Source: Methyloversatilis discipulorum (GTDB lineage: Bacteria > Pseudomonadota > Gammaproteobacteria > Burkholderiales > Rhodocyclaceae). Taken from it: a stretch of 64,000 nt of DNA. The DNA lies in NCBI RefSeq assembly GCF_000385375.1, contig NZ_ARVV01000001.1, forward strand, positions 124,001 to 188,000, in the 5' to 3' direction. Made by a program: the position numbers and the translations under genes. A model generated the notes under the pieces. The model was given only the letters and a program-made list of their open reading frames with translations, was not told the DNA's origin and did not search any database. Positions 36,951 to 44,991 of this stretch are shown here, one piece after another (the stretch's first letter is position 1; each line of letters opens with the position of its first letter).

Positions 36951-37616
36951 TCAGCCGATGCGGCGACGTGCGATCGCGCCGACCACTGCCAGACCGGCGA
37001 CGATGAGCGCCCACGACTCGGGTTCCGGCACTGCCGCGACCGCGTAGCTGTCGAGGAATTCGACACGCACGCCGGTGGCGTTGCCCACCTTCTGCGCAAG
37101 GTTGGTAACGAAGAAGTCCAGCGTATTCACGCCGGACAGGAAGCCGGCAGTGGCCGAGAACGAGGTCCAGGAATCGAGGGCCGAACCGCTCGAAATCGTC
37201 GTGCCGTTCAGCTGGATGTAGCCGTTGTTATCGGCAGCCCAGCGACCGGTGATCCAGGCGGAAGTGATGTCCAGGCCGGTCAGGTCGAAGGAGATCGACC
37301 ACTTGTACAGGCCCGGCTCGGTCGGGTCGTAGCTCTGACGGGCATTGATGGTCGGCGTCAGCCACTTCGAGTCGGCCGTGTTGTCGAGCCAGGCGTAGAA
37401 CATCGAGTTCAGGCCGGTCTGGCGGGTGGTCACGCCGTGGCCGTCGGTACCGACTGCCGTCCCGCTGATCGCTTCGAAGCTGTAATGGGTGTCGATCTTG
37501 CCGGAGGCCAGGCCGGCGCCGGTGTTGTAGAGCCCGTCGATCTGGTTCGACTCGACCGCGGCTGCGCTGAAGGACGCCAGCGCGATGCCCGACGCCACGA
37601 GAATGCTCTTGAACAT
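36951..37616 (-). CDS. PEP-CTERM sorting domain protein
   Basis: 221 residues. Sec signal MFKSILVASGIALASFSAAAV, a beta-rich extracellular domain (about 25-190), then the PEP-CTERM tail VPEPESWALIVAGLAVVGAIARRR: Pro-Glu-Pro, a membrane helix and a basic end. Exosortase EpsH-type enzymes cut such tails and release the protein to the surface or matrix; none is in this window. The middle domain has no recognised function. A strong hairpin covers its ribosome binding site (see 37623-37652) and a terminator follows it, so it is a single-gene unit. Confidence 0.93.
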   Translation of the reverse strand: MFKSILVASGIALASFSAAAVESNQIDGLYNTGAGLASGKIDTHYSFEAISGTAVGTDGHGVTTRQTGLNSMFYAWLDNTADSKWLTPTINARQSYDPTEPGLYKWSISFDLTGLDITSAWITGRWAADNNGYIQLNGTTISSGSALDSWTSFSATAGFLSGVNTLDFFVTNLAQKVGNATGVRVEFLDSYAVAAVPEPESWALIVAGLAVVGAIARRRIG

Positions 37617-37622
37617 GTGAAT

Positions 37623-37652
37623 CTCCGCCTGAAATCTGAAAGTGAGGCGGAG
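37623..37652 (-). promoter_or_regulatory. Hairpin that masks the ribosome binding site of the PEP-CTERM gene
   Basis: On the minus strand CTCCGCCT and AGGCGGAG form a perfect eight-base-pair stem around a 14-base loop. The 3' arm is the Shine-Dalgarno region, ending six bases before the ATG at 37616. This could reduce or gate translation like a thermometer or protein-binding leader. Confidence 0.55.
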
Positions 37653-37810
37653 TGTAGGCAGCGGCGAGGTGCACGACCGTTCATAAAGTCACGCTTTCGC
37701 CGGGCCCTGGCGGACGCTCTTTGCTGCTATGCACACAAGCCCTTGAAAGCGCAGGACTTGACCGATTTTTGCAGACCGCGGGCGCGGTCGATCGAGACAA
37801 TCCTTAACAG

Positions 37811-38377
37811 TCAGATCTTAGGCAACGTAACCCCGGTCTGGCCCTGGTACTTGCCGCCGCGGTCCTTGTACGAGGTTTCGCACGGCTCGTCCGACTCGAA
37901 GAACAGCATCTGGGCGACGCCCTCGTTGGCGTAGATGCGCGCCGGCAACGGCGTCGTGTTGGAGAACTCCAGCGTCACGTGGCCTTCCCATTCCGGTTCC
38001 AGCGGCGTCACGTTCACGATGATGCCGCAGCGCGCATAGGTGCTCTTGCCCAGACAGACGACCAGCACGTTGCGCGGAATGCGGAAGTACTCGACCGTGC
38101 GCGCCAGCGCGAACGAGTTCGGCGGGATGATGCAGGACTCGGCGTCCATCTCGACGAAGGAGTTCGGGTCGAAGGTTTTCGGGTCGACGATGGTCGAGTT
38201 GATATTGGTGAACACCTTAAATTCGGACGCGCAGCGCACGTCGTAGCCATAGCTCGACGTGCCGTAGGACACAATGCGCCGGCCGTCGATGTGGCGCACC
38301 TGACCCGGTTCGAAGGGGTCGATCATGTGGTGCTCCTGCGCCATGCGGCGTATCCAGCGGTCGGACTTGATGCTCAT
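37811..38377 (-). CDS. dcd: dCTP deaminase
   Basis: 188 residues, trimeric enzyme making dUTP from d[44 protein letters not shown], and the catalytic Glu segment [29 protein letters not shown]-terminal [19 protein letters not shown] is typical. With thyA-folA nearby it adds to dTMP supply. The ATG at 38377 was chosen over a longer frame to 38440. 194 bases lie between its end and the PEP-CTERM start. Confidence 0.97.
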   Translation of the reverse strand: MSIKSDRWIRRMAQEHHMIDPFEPGQVRHIDGRRIVSYGTSSYGYDVRCASEFKVFTNINSTIVDPKTFDPNSFVEMDAESCIIPPNSFALARTVEYFRIPRNVLVVCLGKSTYARCGIIVNVTPLEPEWEGHVTLEFSNTTPLPARIYANEGVAQMLFFESDEPCETSYKDRGGKYQGQTGVTLPKI

Positions 38378-38468
38378 CTGCGTGCCCTCGATTGCGTGCG
38401 CGGCCCCGGAAGGCGCCGCAAAAGGACGCAATTGTTGCAAGTTCGGCGCCGAAAAGCACGCGCCGCCT

Positions 38469-38490
38469 GCCCCGCCGCACCGCGCGGGGC
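38469..38490 (-). terminator. GC hairpin after the mto operon
   Basis: Seven-base-pair stem GCCCCGC / GCGGGGC (38469-38475 and 38484-38490) about ten bases past the stop of the dihaem gene at 38501. On the minus strand a TTTT follows, but only about 13 bases later, so termination is plausible rather than certain. Confidence 0.4.
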
Positions 38491-38500
38491 GGGGCCCGGC

Positions 38501-39727
38501 TCAGCGCCCGCGCGAAGTCGTCGTCGCCGGGCCGGAGTCGGTGACCGGGTTCAGCGTAGTCATGAAGGTCGATTGGCGCAGGCCTTCGTCGACCCAGCGC
38601 TGGTGCTCACCGGTCAGCGTCTTCAGGAAGGCGACCAGTGCGGTCTTCTCCTCGTCGTCCAGATGCAGCGGCACGATCAGCGTGCTCTGTTCCGACGCGC
38701 CACCGCCGCCACGGTCGTAGAAGTCCACCACCGCCTCGAGCGTCGATAGCGAGCCGTCGTGCATATAGGGCGCTGTCAGCGCCACGTTCCGCAGCATCGG
38801 TGTCTTATAGGCCCAGCGGTCGTCCGGGTCGAGCGTGATTTCGAAGCGGCCGACGTCGTTCGGTACCTTCTCGCCGATCGAATCGATGCGTTCGGCCGTC
38901 ATCGTCGTCTGCAATCCGGGCACCAGCTGGATCTCGACCAGCGGCTGCGGCAAGCCGCGCAACCAGCCGACGCCGGTGTTGTGATAGCGGAAATCCGAGA
39001 ACAGCGCGGACTTCTCGCCCATCGTGTGACAGGTGGTGCAGCGTCCCTTTCCAGCGAACACCTCCAGCCCCTGCCGCTCCTGCGCGGTCAGCGCCATTTG
39101 GTCGCCGCCGTAGCGGTAGCGATCGAAGCGGGAATTGGCCGATACCAGCGAGCGTTGATAGCCGGCCAGGGCCTGCCCTACCGTCTCGACCGTCGGCCCG
39201 CGGCCGTCGAAAGCGCGCTCGAACACGCCCTGGTAGTCGGGCAGCGCGCGCAATTTGTCCAGTACGTGGCCGATCGACGGGTTGCCCATTTCGTTGTGCG
39301 CAAGGAACGGCCCCCACACCTGGGCTTCCAGTTCGCCCTCGCGGCCGTCGTGGAACAGGCGCGGGTGATAGCCGACGTTGAGCACGGTCGGCGCGTTGCG
39401 TCTTACCGTGGCACCCTCGTTGCCGATCGCCATGCGCAGTTCGTTGGAAGTGAAGCCGTGATCGGGCACATGGCACATGCCGCACGACATCGTGCCGTTA
39501 AAGGACAGTCGGCGGTCGAAGAAGAGCTTGCGCCCCAGTTCGATGCGCGCTGCCGTGGGCGGGTTGTCCGGCGGGTGCGGCATGACGGGCAGGCCCAGCG
39601 GTGCGGCGGCAACCATCGGGTGAGGGCTCTGCGCCACCTCGCCGGCACAGCCGGTCAGCGCGAGCGTCAGCGCCAGCGCGCATTCAGGGCGCACGCGGCG
39701 TTTCGAGAAGAAGTGTTTCGATGTCAT
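38501..39727 (-). CDS. MauG-like dihaem cytochrome c peroxidase family protein
   Basis: 408 residues. The N-terminal signal has a lipobox-like LTGCAG (Cys 27), so a periplasmic lipoprotein is likely. Two haem sites: C82-GMCH-86 and C230-TTCH-234, with FDRYRYGGDQMALTAQE and RNVALTAPYMHDGSLSTLEAVVDFY, typical of the CcpA/MauG group. MauG completes protein-derived cofactors by oxidation. A mauG-like gene accompanies mtoX and SCO1 in methanethiol-oxidising bacteria, so a role in maturing MtoX or removing its H2O2 is inferred. The ATG at 39727 overlaps the SCO1 gene by 44 bases; a GTG at 39694 would reduce this to 11. Confidence 0.88.
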   Translation of the reverse strand: MTSKHFFSKRRVRPECALALTLALTGCAGEVAQSPHPMVAAAPLGLPVMPHPPDNPPTAARIELGRKLFFDRRLSFNGTMSCGMCHVPDHGFTSNELRMAIGNEGATVRRNAPTVLNVGYHPRLFHDGREGELEAQVWGPFLAHNEMGNPSIGHVLDKLRALPDYQGVFERAFDGRGPTVETVGQALAGYQRSLVSANSRFDRYRYGGDQMALTAQERQGLEVFAGKGRCTTCHTMGEKSALFSDFRYHNTGVGWLRGLPQPLVEIQLVPGLQTTMTAERIDSIGEKVPNDVGRFEITLDPDDRWAYKTPMLRNVALTAPYMHDGSLSTLEAVVDFYDRGGGGASEQSTLIVPLHLDDEEKTALVAFLKTLTGEHQRWVDEGLRQSTFMTTLNPVTDSGPATTTSRGR

Positions 39728-40385
39728 TGAACATGACCTCAGGCATCAGGAAGGCGGTGGTGTAGATCTCGCGTACACGGCCGTCGCGATCGATCAGGAA
39801 GAGCTTGAGCATGTGGTTGAGCACCCGCGTCGGCCGACCTTGGGTGTCCAGTTCGACCGACACGTCCTGACCGAGGTCGTCGAGCATGGGTTTCAAATCG
39901 GCGACCGAACGCGTGGTGAGGAAGTGCCAGCGCACCGGGCTCTTCGGATCGGCCAGCGCACCGGCGTACATGCGCATCGATGCTGCGTCGTCGTGCGACG
40001 GATCAAAGGACAGGCTGACCAGCCTGACCTGACGCGCCATGTCGGGCCGACGCAGCAGACGCTCGCGCAACTGCGTCAGCGTTGCGTAGGCAAGCGGGCA
40101 GCCCACCGGGTCTACGCAGTAGGTGTACATGAAGGACAGCAGCGTGATGCGCTCCCGCGTATAGCGGGCGAGCCCGTAGGTACGGCCGTCGATGTCCACC
40201 ACCCGCCCGTTGGGCGAGCGCTGTATCGGCGGCAACCGGTAGCTGCCCGCGGCGGGCGCGACGAAATCCTGATGCGGCGTACTGGGCGCGAGTTCGGCGT
40301 TGGATGCGCCCTGCGAGCCATCGGCCAGCAGGGCGCCCAGCACGAGCGCCGTCGCCGCCGTCCGGACGCGGCGGAAGATCGGCAT
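39684..40385 (-). CDS. sco1: SCO1/SenC family copper protein
   Basis: 233 residues. Signal or anchor at about 8-28, then a thioredoxin-like SCO domain. The copper site normally C-x3-C reads Y-C90-VDPVG-C96-P, a C-x5-C spacing; the third ligand H191 is present in LNHMLKLFLIDRDG. SCO proteins deliver copper to cytochrome oxidase or other periplasmic enzymes. Lying between mtoX and the MauG-like gene, 14 bases after mtoX, it is most likely the copper donor for methanethiol oxidase. The wider cysteine spacing is unusual. Confidence 0.87.
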   Translation of the reverse strand: MPIFRRVRTAATALVLGALLADGSQGASNAELAPSTPHQDFVAPAAGSYRLPPIQRSPNGRVVDIDGRTYGLARYTRERITLLSFMYTYCVDPVGCPLAYATLTQLRERLLRRPDMARQVRLVSLSFDPSHDDAASMRMYAGALADPKSPVRWHFLTTRSVADLKPMLDDLGQDVSVELDTQGRPTRVLNHMLKLFLIDRDGRVREIYTTAFLMPEVMFNDIETLLLETPRAP

Positions 40386-40399
40386 GTGTTCGCCTCGGC

Positions 40400-41731
40400 T
40401 CAGCGGTTCGCGGCGAGTTCGGCAACGCGCTCCTTCAGCCCGGCGGTGCTCGCCGGCTTCGCCGAGAACTTCATGTGATGCGCACGGCCCAGCTTGAGCG
40501 CATAGAAGTCGATCGAGAACTTCTCGCTCAGCGCCTTTCCGTCCCAGTGGAACAGCTTCAGGAACTGCTGGTCGTCACCGCCCTTCTTGTCCCAGTTGCC
40601 GAGCAGGCTGGTGGTGAAGTACACCCGCTTGCCGTCCCAGCTCTGGCTCACCATGTTTACCTGCGAACCGATCACCTTCTGGTAGACCTCCTTCGGCGCC
40701 TCCGGATTCGAGATGTCGAAGTAGCGCGCGGTGCCGTCGAGGAAGGTGTTTACCCACAGCCCCTTCGCATCGGCGGTGATCGAAATGTCGACCGGCAGCG
40801 GCACCTTGGACGGGTCACCGACCGTACCGACCTCCTTCGCCTGCCACTCGCCCTTCGCGTCCTGCTTGATCAGCACCAGTTTCGAAGTGAGCGCGGTGGC
40901 CGTATAGGCCCAGTTGTCGCCGCTCTTCAGCGACCAGCGGATCTCCAGCGGTGCGCCGGGCACGTTCATCACCTTCTGCGGCTTCATCGACTTCAGGTCC
41001 CACATGACCATGGTGTTGCCGAAGTGCTTCATCGCATCGGCATCCTTCACCATCTTGCCGAAGTCCATCATGTAGTTGTTCCAGCCGGTGAAGCTGGAAG
41101 TAAGCAGTGCGTTCTTCTGCGGATTGATGCCGATGTCGTAGCCGTAGCCGTCGGCCATCACATCGCCGTGCTTGCCGGTCGGCATGTCGTACTTTTCGAC
41201 GAACTCGCCCTTGTTGTTGTAGATGACCAGCCCGGTGCGGCCGCCGTGATCCTTGTCGTTGGACAGGGCCTGCACCATCATCCGGCCGGGCAGCGCGTAG
41301 AAGGTATGCGGACCGACATAGCCGGTCCTCTGCGTGAAGTCGGAAATGGTGTGCACCAGCTTCGGCTTCGCCGGATCGCTGGCGATGTCGAACACGAAGA
41401 TGCGGTTGTCGTCGAGCCGGCCTGCCCACAGGAATCGACGATCATCGGTGAAGCCGGTGTGGTGCGCCTCGCCGCGGCCGCCGACGGTGACCGAATGGAC
41501 CACCTTGCCGTAGTCCTTCGATTTCGGATTCACGTCCACGGTGACCAGCTTGTCCGACTCGTCACCCATGCCCTTCACGCCCAGCGTCCACACGTGGACG
41601 AAATCCTCCTGCCCCTTGATCAGCTTCGTCGTGTAGGGCGAATTGCAGGTTTCGTCGGCCTGTACCGGCAGCGTGCCGCCGAACGAAGCAATCAGGGCAA
41701 ATGCAAGGGCGGTGGCTTTCAGCTTGCTCAT
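40400..41731 (-). CDS. mtoX: Methanethiol oxidase (SBP56/selenium-binding protein family)
   Basis: 443 residues. Sec signal peptide (1-25, cleaved near VQA-DE), so periplasmic. Typical SBP56 beta-propeller phrases include GRGEAHHTGFTDDRRFLWAGRLDD (His 90-91), GYVGPHTFYALPGRMMVQALSND (His 142), VSQSWDGKRVYFTTSLLGNWDK and a final RAHHMKF (His 418-419). Histidines of this kind bind copper in the enzyme. MtoX converts methanethiol plus O2 to formaldehyde, H2S and H2O2. The SCO1 and MauG-like genes downstream match the context described for Hyphomicrobium MtoX. ATG at 41731 has a strong AGAGGAAGGA before it; the long open frame beyond is not part of the gene. Confidence 0.92.
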   Translation of the reverse strand: MSKLKATALAFALIASFGGTLPVQADETCNSPYTTKLIKGQEDFVHVWTLGVKGMGDESDKLVTVDVNPKSKDYGKVVHSVTVGGRGEAHHTGFTDDRRFLWAGRLDDNRIFVFDIASDPAKPKLVHTISDFTQRTGYVGPHTFYALPGRMMVQALSNDKDHGGRTGLVIYNNKGEFVEKYDMPTGKHGDVMADGYGYDIGINPQKNALLTSSFTGWNNYMMDFGKMVKDADAMKHFGNTMVMWDLKSMKPQKVMNVPGAPLEIRWSLKSGDNWAYTATALTSKLVLIKQDAKGEWQAKEVGTVGDPSKVPLPVDISITADAKGLWVNTFLDGTARYFDISNPEAPKEVYQKVIGSQVNMVSQSWDGKRVYFTTSLLGNWDKKGGDDQQFLKLFHWDGKALSEKFSIDFYALKLGRAHHMKFSAKPASTAGLKERVAELAANR

Positions 41732-42086
41732 CAGGATTTCCTTCCTCTGGTTGTCGGTCGTGCCGGCCGCATCGGGTGCGGCCCGACACCGTCTCCGGGC
41801 TGCGCATGCAAACCGGTTGACGTACCGTTTGGTATGTTTATAGTCGTAACGCGGAGGCATTGCGCCGCCATTCTTGTCGCTGCAACGCAGCAGCCCGGAG
41901 CACTGGATCAGCCATCGTGAAGACTGCCGCTCATCGTTCCGACATGCCTTCTGGCTCGCCGGCCCGGGTCTGTACTCCGGAACGGCCTCAACGCTACCGC
42001 CGGCACGGCAGCGCCACCATCCGGACGAACTCCGGCGCAGCCGAGGGATTTCCCTTAGCCGGTGTCGAATGCAGGGTGCATCAGGC
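41732..42086. other. Divergent control region between mtoX and the sensor kinase
   Basis: 355 bases without a convincing gene. The part next to mtoX holds its ribosome binding site and a short AT-rich stretch with a perfect palindrome (41823-41834). The rest, nearer the kinase, is GC-rich and open in several frames. One of these (from 41874) is in frame with the kinase and would add 71 residues, but they are not domain-like. Confidence 0.6.
41823..41834. promoter_or_regulatory. Candidate operator TACC-GTTT-GGTA before mtoX
   Basis: Perfect inverted repeat TACC(GTTT)GGTA about 92 bases upstream of the mtoX ATG. In the mtoX direction a TATAAA hexamer lies a few bases before it, so a bound protein would block or shape the mtoX promoter. 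The form resembles sites of TetR-family repressors; the TetR gene at 44384 is the nearest candidate. Not experimentally supported. Confidence 0.5.
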
Positions 42087-43394
42087 ATGAATGCGCTGGC
42101 CGGCATCGGTCTGCTCGCCATGCTCGCGATGGCGAGCTCATCGATATGGGCGCTGCGCACGCACCGGCAGCGACTGGCGGAGGCGGCGCAGACAATACGC
42201 ACGCTGCAATCGGAGCGCGATGCGCTGGTGACCGCGCACGGCGAGGCCGAGTCGCGCCTGACGTCGAGCGAGCAGCGGCTGCGTCTGCTGCTCGAATCCG
42301 AGCCGGAATGCGTGAAGCTGCATACCTGTGACGGCAGCGTGCTGGAAATGAACCCGGCCGGCCTCGCCATGATGGATGCGTGTTCGACCGATCAGGTGAT
42401 CGGTCGCTCCATCTTCTCCTTCATCGCCGAAGAGCATCGCCAGCCCTACATCGAACTGACCGAGCGGGTGTTCCGCGGCGAGAGCGGGCGACTGGAATTC
42501 CGCCTGACCAGCCTGCAGGGGCGTCTGCGCTGGATGGAAACCAGTGCGGCACCGCTGCGCGACGAACATGGCGACATCATTGCGTTGCTCGGCGTCACCC
42601 GCGACATGACCGAAAGGCGCGCCGCCGAGGAACAGGATCGGCAGCACCTGTCTGCGCTCGCCCACGTGGTGCGCACCTGCACCATGGGCGAGATGGCGAC
42701 CAATCTCGCGCACGAGCTGAACCAGCCGCTGGCGGCCATCGTCAATTACACGCGCGGGTCGCTGCGCCGCCTGCGCGCTCAGGCCGCCGCCGCACCGGAG
42801 GTGCTCGAATCGCTCGAACACGTGTGCACGCAGGCGGAGCGTGCCGCCGGCATCATCCGCAATCTGCGTACCTTCCTCGGCAAACGCGAACCGGCGCTCA
42901 CCGCGCTCGACCTCAACGACATCGTGCAGGCCACCAGCGCGCTGATCGGCTCGGAAGCGCGCGCGCACGGCGTGAGCATCCTGTTCTCGCCGGCCGCCGA
43001 CCTGCCGCCGGCGCGCGGATCGCGCATCGAGGTGGAGCAGGTGCTGCTGAACCTGATGCGCAACGCGATCGAGGCGATGACGACCGCCGCATCCCCTTGC
43101 CGCGAGATCCGCGTATCCACCGGGCACGGACACGACGGCTACGCCTTCGTGGACATCGCCGACTCCGGGCCCGGCATCGACGGCGCCGACCCGTCGCGCA
43201 TCTTCCAGCCCTTCTTCACCAGCAAGGACGAAGGCATGGGCATGGGTCTGCCGATCAGCCGCTCCATCATCGAAGCACACGGCGGACAACTCTGGCTCGC
43301 AAAGAACGACAACGACGGCGCGACCTTCCGGTTCACGCTGCAAACGGGGGAGACACTGCATGGACGGAACGGAACCGACGGTCTACGTGGTTGA
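42087..43394 (+). CDS. PAS sensor histidine kinase, FixL/TodS-like
   Basis: 435 residues. One N-terminal membrane helix (about 2-24), a short coiled coil (28-65), a PAS domain (about 66-178, ESEPECVKLHTCDGSVLEMNP to VTRDMTERR), HisKA with H209 in NLAHELNQPLAAIVNYTRG, and an HATPase_c domain with ADSGPGIDG and DEGMGMGLPISRSIIEAHGG. No haem-binding FixL signature is obvious, so the signal is unknown. The ATG at 42087 gives the membrane helix. Its 3' end overlaps the response regulator by 35 bases. Divergent from mtoX, so a role in sensing methylated sulfur or its redox effect is inferred. Confidence 0.9.
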   Translation: MNALAGIGLLAMLAMASSSIWALRTHRQRLAEAAQTIRTLQSERDALVTAHGEAESRLTSSEQRLRLLLESEPECVKLHTCDGSVLEMNPAGLAMMDACSTDQVIGRSIFSFIAEEHRQPYIELTERVFRGESGRLEFRLTSLQGRLRWMETSAAPLRDEHGDIIALLGVTRDMTERRAAEEQDRQHLSALAHVVRTCTMGEMATNLAHELNQPLAAIVNYTRGSLRRLRAQAAAAPEVLESLEHVCTQAERAAGIIRNLRTFLGKREPALTALDLNDIVQATSALIGSEARAHGVSILFSPAADLPPARGSRIEVEQVLLNLMRNAIEAMTTAASPCREIRVSTGHGHDGYAFVDIADSGPGIDGADPSRIFQPFFTSKDEGMGMGLPISRSIIEAHGGQLWLAKNDNDGATFRFTLQTGETLHGRNGTDGLRG

Positions 43395-44082
43395 CGACGA
43401 CGACGCGGTGTCGTCGTCGCTGTCCTGGTTGCTGGAGTCCATCGGGCTCCGCGTCCGGACCTACCGCAACGCGCTCGACTTCATCGCCGCGATGGACGCC
43501 GATCCGTGGGGCTGTCTGGTGCTCGATGTACGCATGCCGGGCATGAGTGGCCTTGAGCTGCAGCAGCGGCTGCGCGATCGCGATGTAGGACTGCCGGTCA
43601 TCTTCATCACCGGTCACGGTGGCGTGGCCAACGCGGTGAAGGCGATCAAGGCCGGCGCTTTCGACTTCCTGGAGAAGCCCTTCGACGACCAGACCCTGCT
43701 CGACCGCGTACAGCAGGCGATCGGGCTCAACAGTGAAACGCGCCGTTGCCGCAGCGCTCGCGCAGCGCTGCTCGACCGCTACGCCAGCCTGACGCCACGC
43801 GAGCGCGAGGTGATGGATCTGGTGGTCGAGGGCCGGCCGAACAAGGTGATCGCGCAGGTGCTCGGCCTGTCGAGCAAGACGGTGGAGGCGCACCGCGCGC
43901 ACGTGATGGAAAAGATGGCTGCGCGCTCGCTGACCGAACTGGTGAAGCAGTCGCTGTGCATCCAGTCGCCGGACTCCGGCTGGATCGGCACCGGCACGAG
44001 CATGCCGCACGGCCGCGCGGGAAACCCCTTGGCGGAACAGGGAATCGACCGGATTTCCGCCTCCCGTGCCGCTCGGCCATAG
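43360..44082 (+). CDS. FixJ/StyR-type response regulator (LuxR-like HTH)
   Basis: 240 residues. Receiver domain 1-125: DDDD pocket at 12-15, phospho-acceptor D56 in LVLDVRMPG, T/S and K in FITGHGG and FLEKPF. The LuxR-type HTH at about 140-205 contains LTPREREVMDLVVEGRPNKVIAQVLGLSSKTVEAHRAHVMEKM. A 35-residue tail follows. FixJ-type regulators activate promoters after phosphorylation. Coupled by overlap to the kinase at 42087; mtoX, divergent, is the obvious candidate target. Confidence 0.94.
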   Translation: MDGTEPTVYVVDDDDAVSSSLSWLLESIGLRVRTYRNALDFIAAMDADPWGCLVLDVRMPGMSGLELQQRLRDRDVGLPVIFITGHGGVANAVKAIKAGAFDFLEKPFDDQTLLDRVQQAIGLNSETRRCRSARAALLDRYASLTPREREVMDLVVEGRPNKVIAQVLGLSSKTVEAHRAHVMEKMAARSLTELVKQSLCIQSPDSGWIGTGTSMPHGRAGNPLAEQGIDRISASRAARP

Positions 44083-44383
44083 TGGCGACATCCCGCGACC
44101 GAGCGCCCGGCCCTCCGCGCCGGTCGCGGGCACAAGAGTCGCGGCTCCGGTGCGTGCGTGCCCGCACCTGCCGGTCGACCGCACCGCATCGCGCACCGCG
44201 CAGCCCCCGCGTGGTGTCGCATCTCGACCGGGAAGAAGGGGAAACTTCCGCGGCGCGTGCGCCATATCGCCTCCGATGGCGCACGCCCCTGTTTTCACCG
44301 CGGCATCTGTCGTGCGACCGACCCCGCCACGCAGTCGCGCCTCGTGCTAGAAAGCGGTTGTCCACTCCGTCCGCGCCGCCAGC
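44083..44383 (+). other. Intergenic region between the response regulator and tetR
   Basis: 301 bases, GC-rich, no gene found. A ten-base-pair stem CCCGCGACCG / CGGTCGCGGG (44092-44101 and 44121-44130) lies ten bases past the regulator stop and could act as a terminator, although it has a 19-base loop and no T-run. The remainder carries the presumed tetR promoter, which I could not define. Confidence 0.5.
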
Positions 44384-44989
44384 ATGAGCCGCCCTTCCCG
44401 CAAGAACGAACTGCTCGACACTGCTCGCGACCTTGTCATGCGCAAGGGCTTCTCGGCGACGTCGGTGGATGAGATCTGCACGCTGTCGCAGATGACGAAG
44501 GGCGCCTTCTTCCATCACTTCAGCGACAAGGAAGGGTTCGGCCTGGCCCTGCTCGACCATTTCGAACAGGAGGGCCGGCTGCGCATGCAGGCTCATCTGC
44601 CGCTGCGCAAGCGCAGCGCACGCAGCCAGTTGCACGCCTACCTCGACCTGCTCGGCGACATGTACGGCGAAGACGCGCGCTTTCGCGAAGGCTGCCTGTT
44701 CGCCATCCTCGCCTACGAGTCGTCCGATCCGTCCTCTCCGCTGCGGCGGGCCTGCGCCGCCGCGCTGGAGCGCTGGATGGAGGGCGCCCGCGCACAGTTC
44801 GCGCAGATCATCGCGCTGCTGGACGCGCCACCTCCGGTGCGTGCCGAAGATCTGGCCGAGCACCTGCTCGTGGTGATCGAGGGCGCGCTGGTCATGGGCC
44901 GCGTCCGCGACCCCGCCGTCGCGATCGCGCGGGCGCTGGCGCAGTTCCGGTCTTACGCCGAAGCCGCGCTCGGGGTCGCCGGGCGCTGA
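44384..44989 (+). CDS. TetR family transcriptional regulator
   Basis: 201 residues. N-terminal HTH at about 8-55: KNELLDTARDLVMRKGFSATSVDEIC, QMTKGAFFHHFSDKEGFGLALLDHF. The C-terminal helical domain binds an unknown ligand; a cysteine in FREGCLFAILAYE sits at a position where some members (AcuR/NemR-like) have a reactive or ligand-site cysteine. Following the two-component pair and preceding the sulfide genes, it is a candidate for controlling mtoX (palindrome at 41823). Converges on the DUF1641 gene with two bases between stops. Confidence 0.9.
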   Translation: MSRPSRKNELLDTARDLVMRKGFSATSVDEICTLSQMTKGAFFHHFSDKEGFGLALLDHFEQEGRLRMQAHLPLRKRSARSQLHAYLDLLGDMYGEDARFREGCLFAILAYESSDPSSPLRRACAAALERWMEGARAQFAQIIALLDAPPPVRAEDLAEHLLVVIEGALVMGRVRDPAVAIARALAQFRSYAEAALGVAGR

Positions 44990-44991
44990 GT

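Noticed and set aside
41874..42086. A 71-residue N-terminal extension of the sensor kinase
   Set aside because: In frame, but of random composition. The ATG at 42087 directly yields a membrane helix and lies just before the conserved domains.
44092..44130. Strong intrinsic terminator after the response regulator
   Set aside because: The ten-base-pair stem is real, but the loop is 19 bases and there is no T-run, so I mention it only as a possible terminator.
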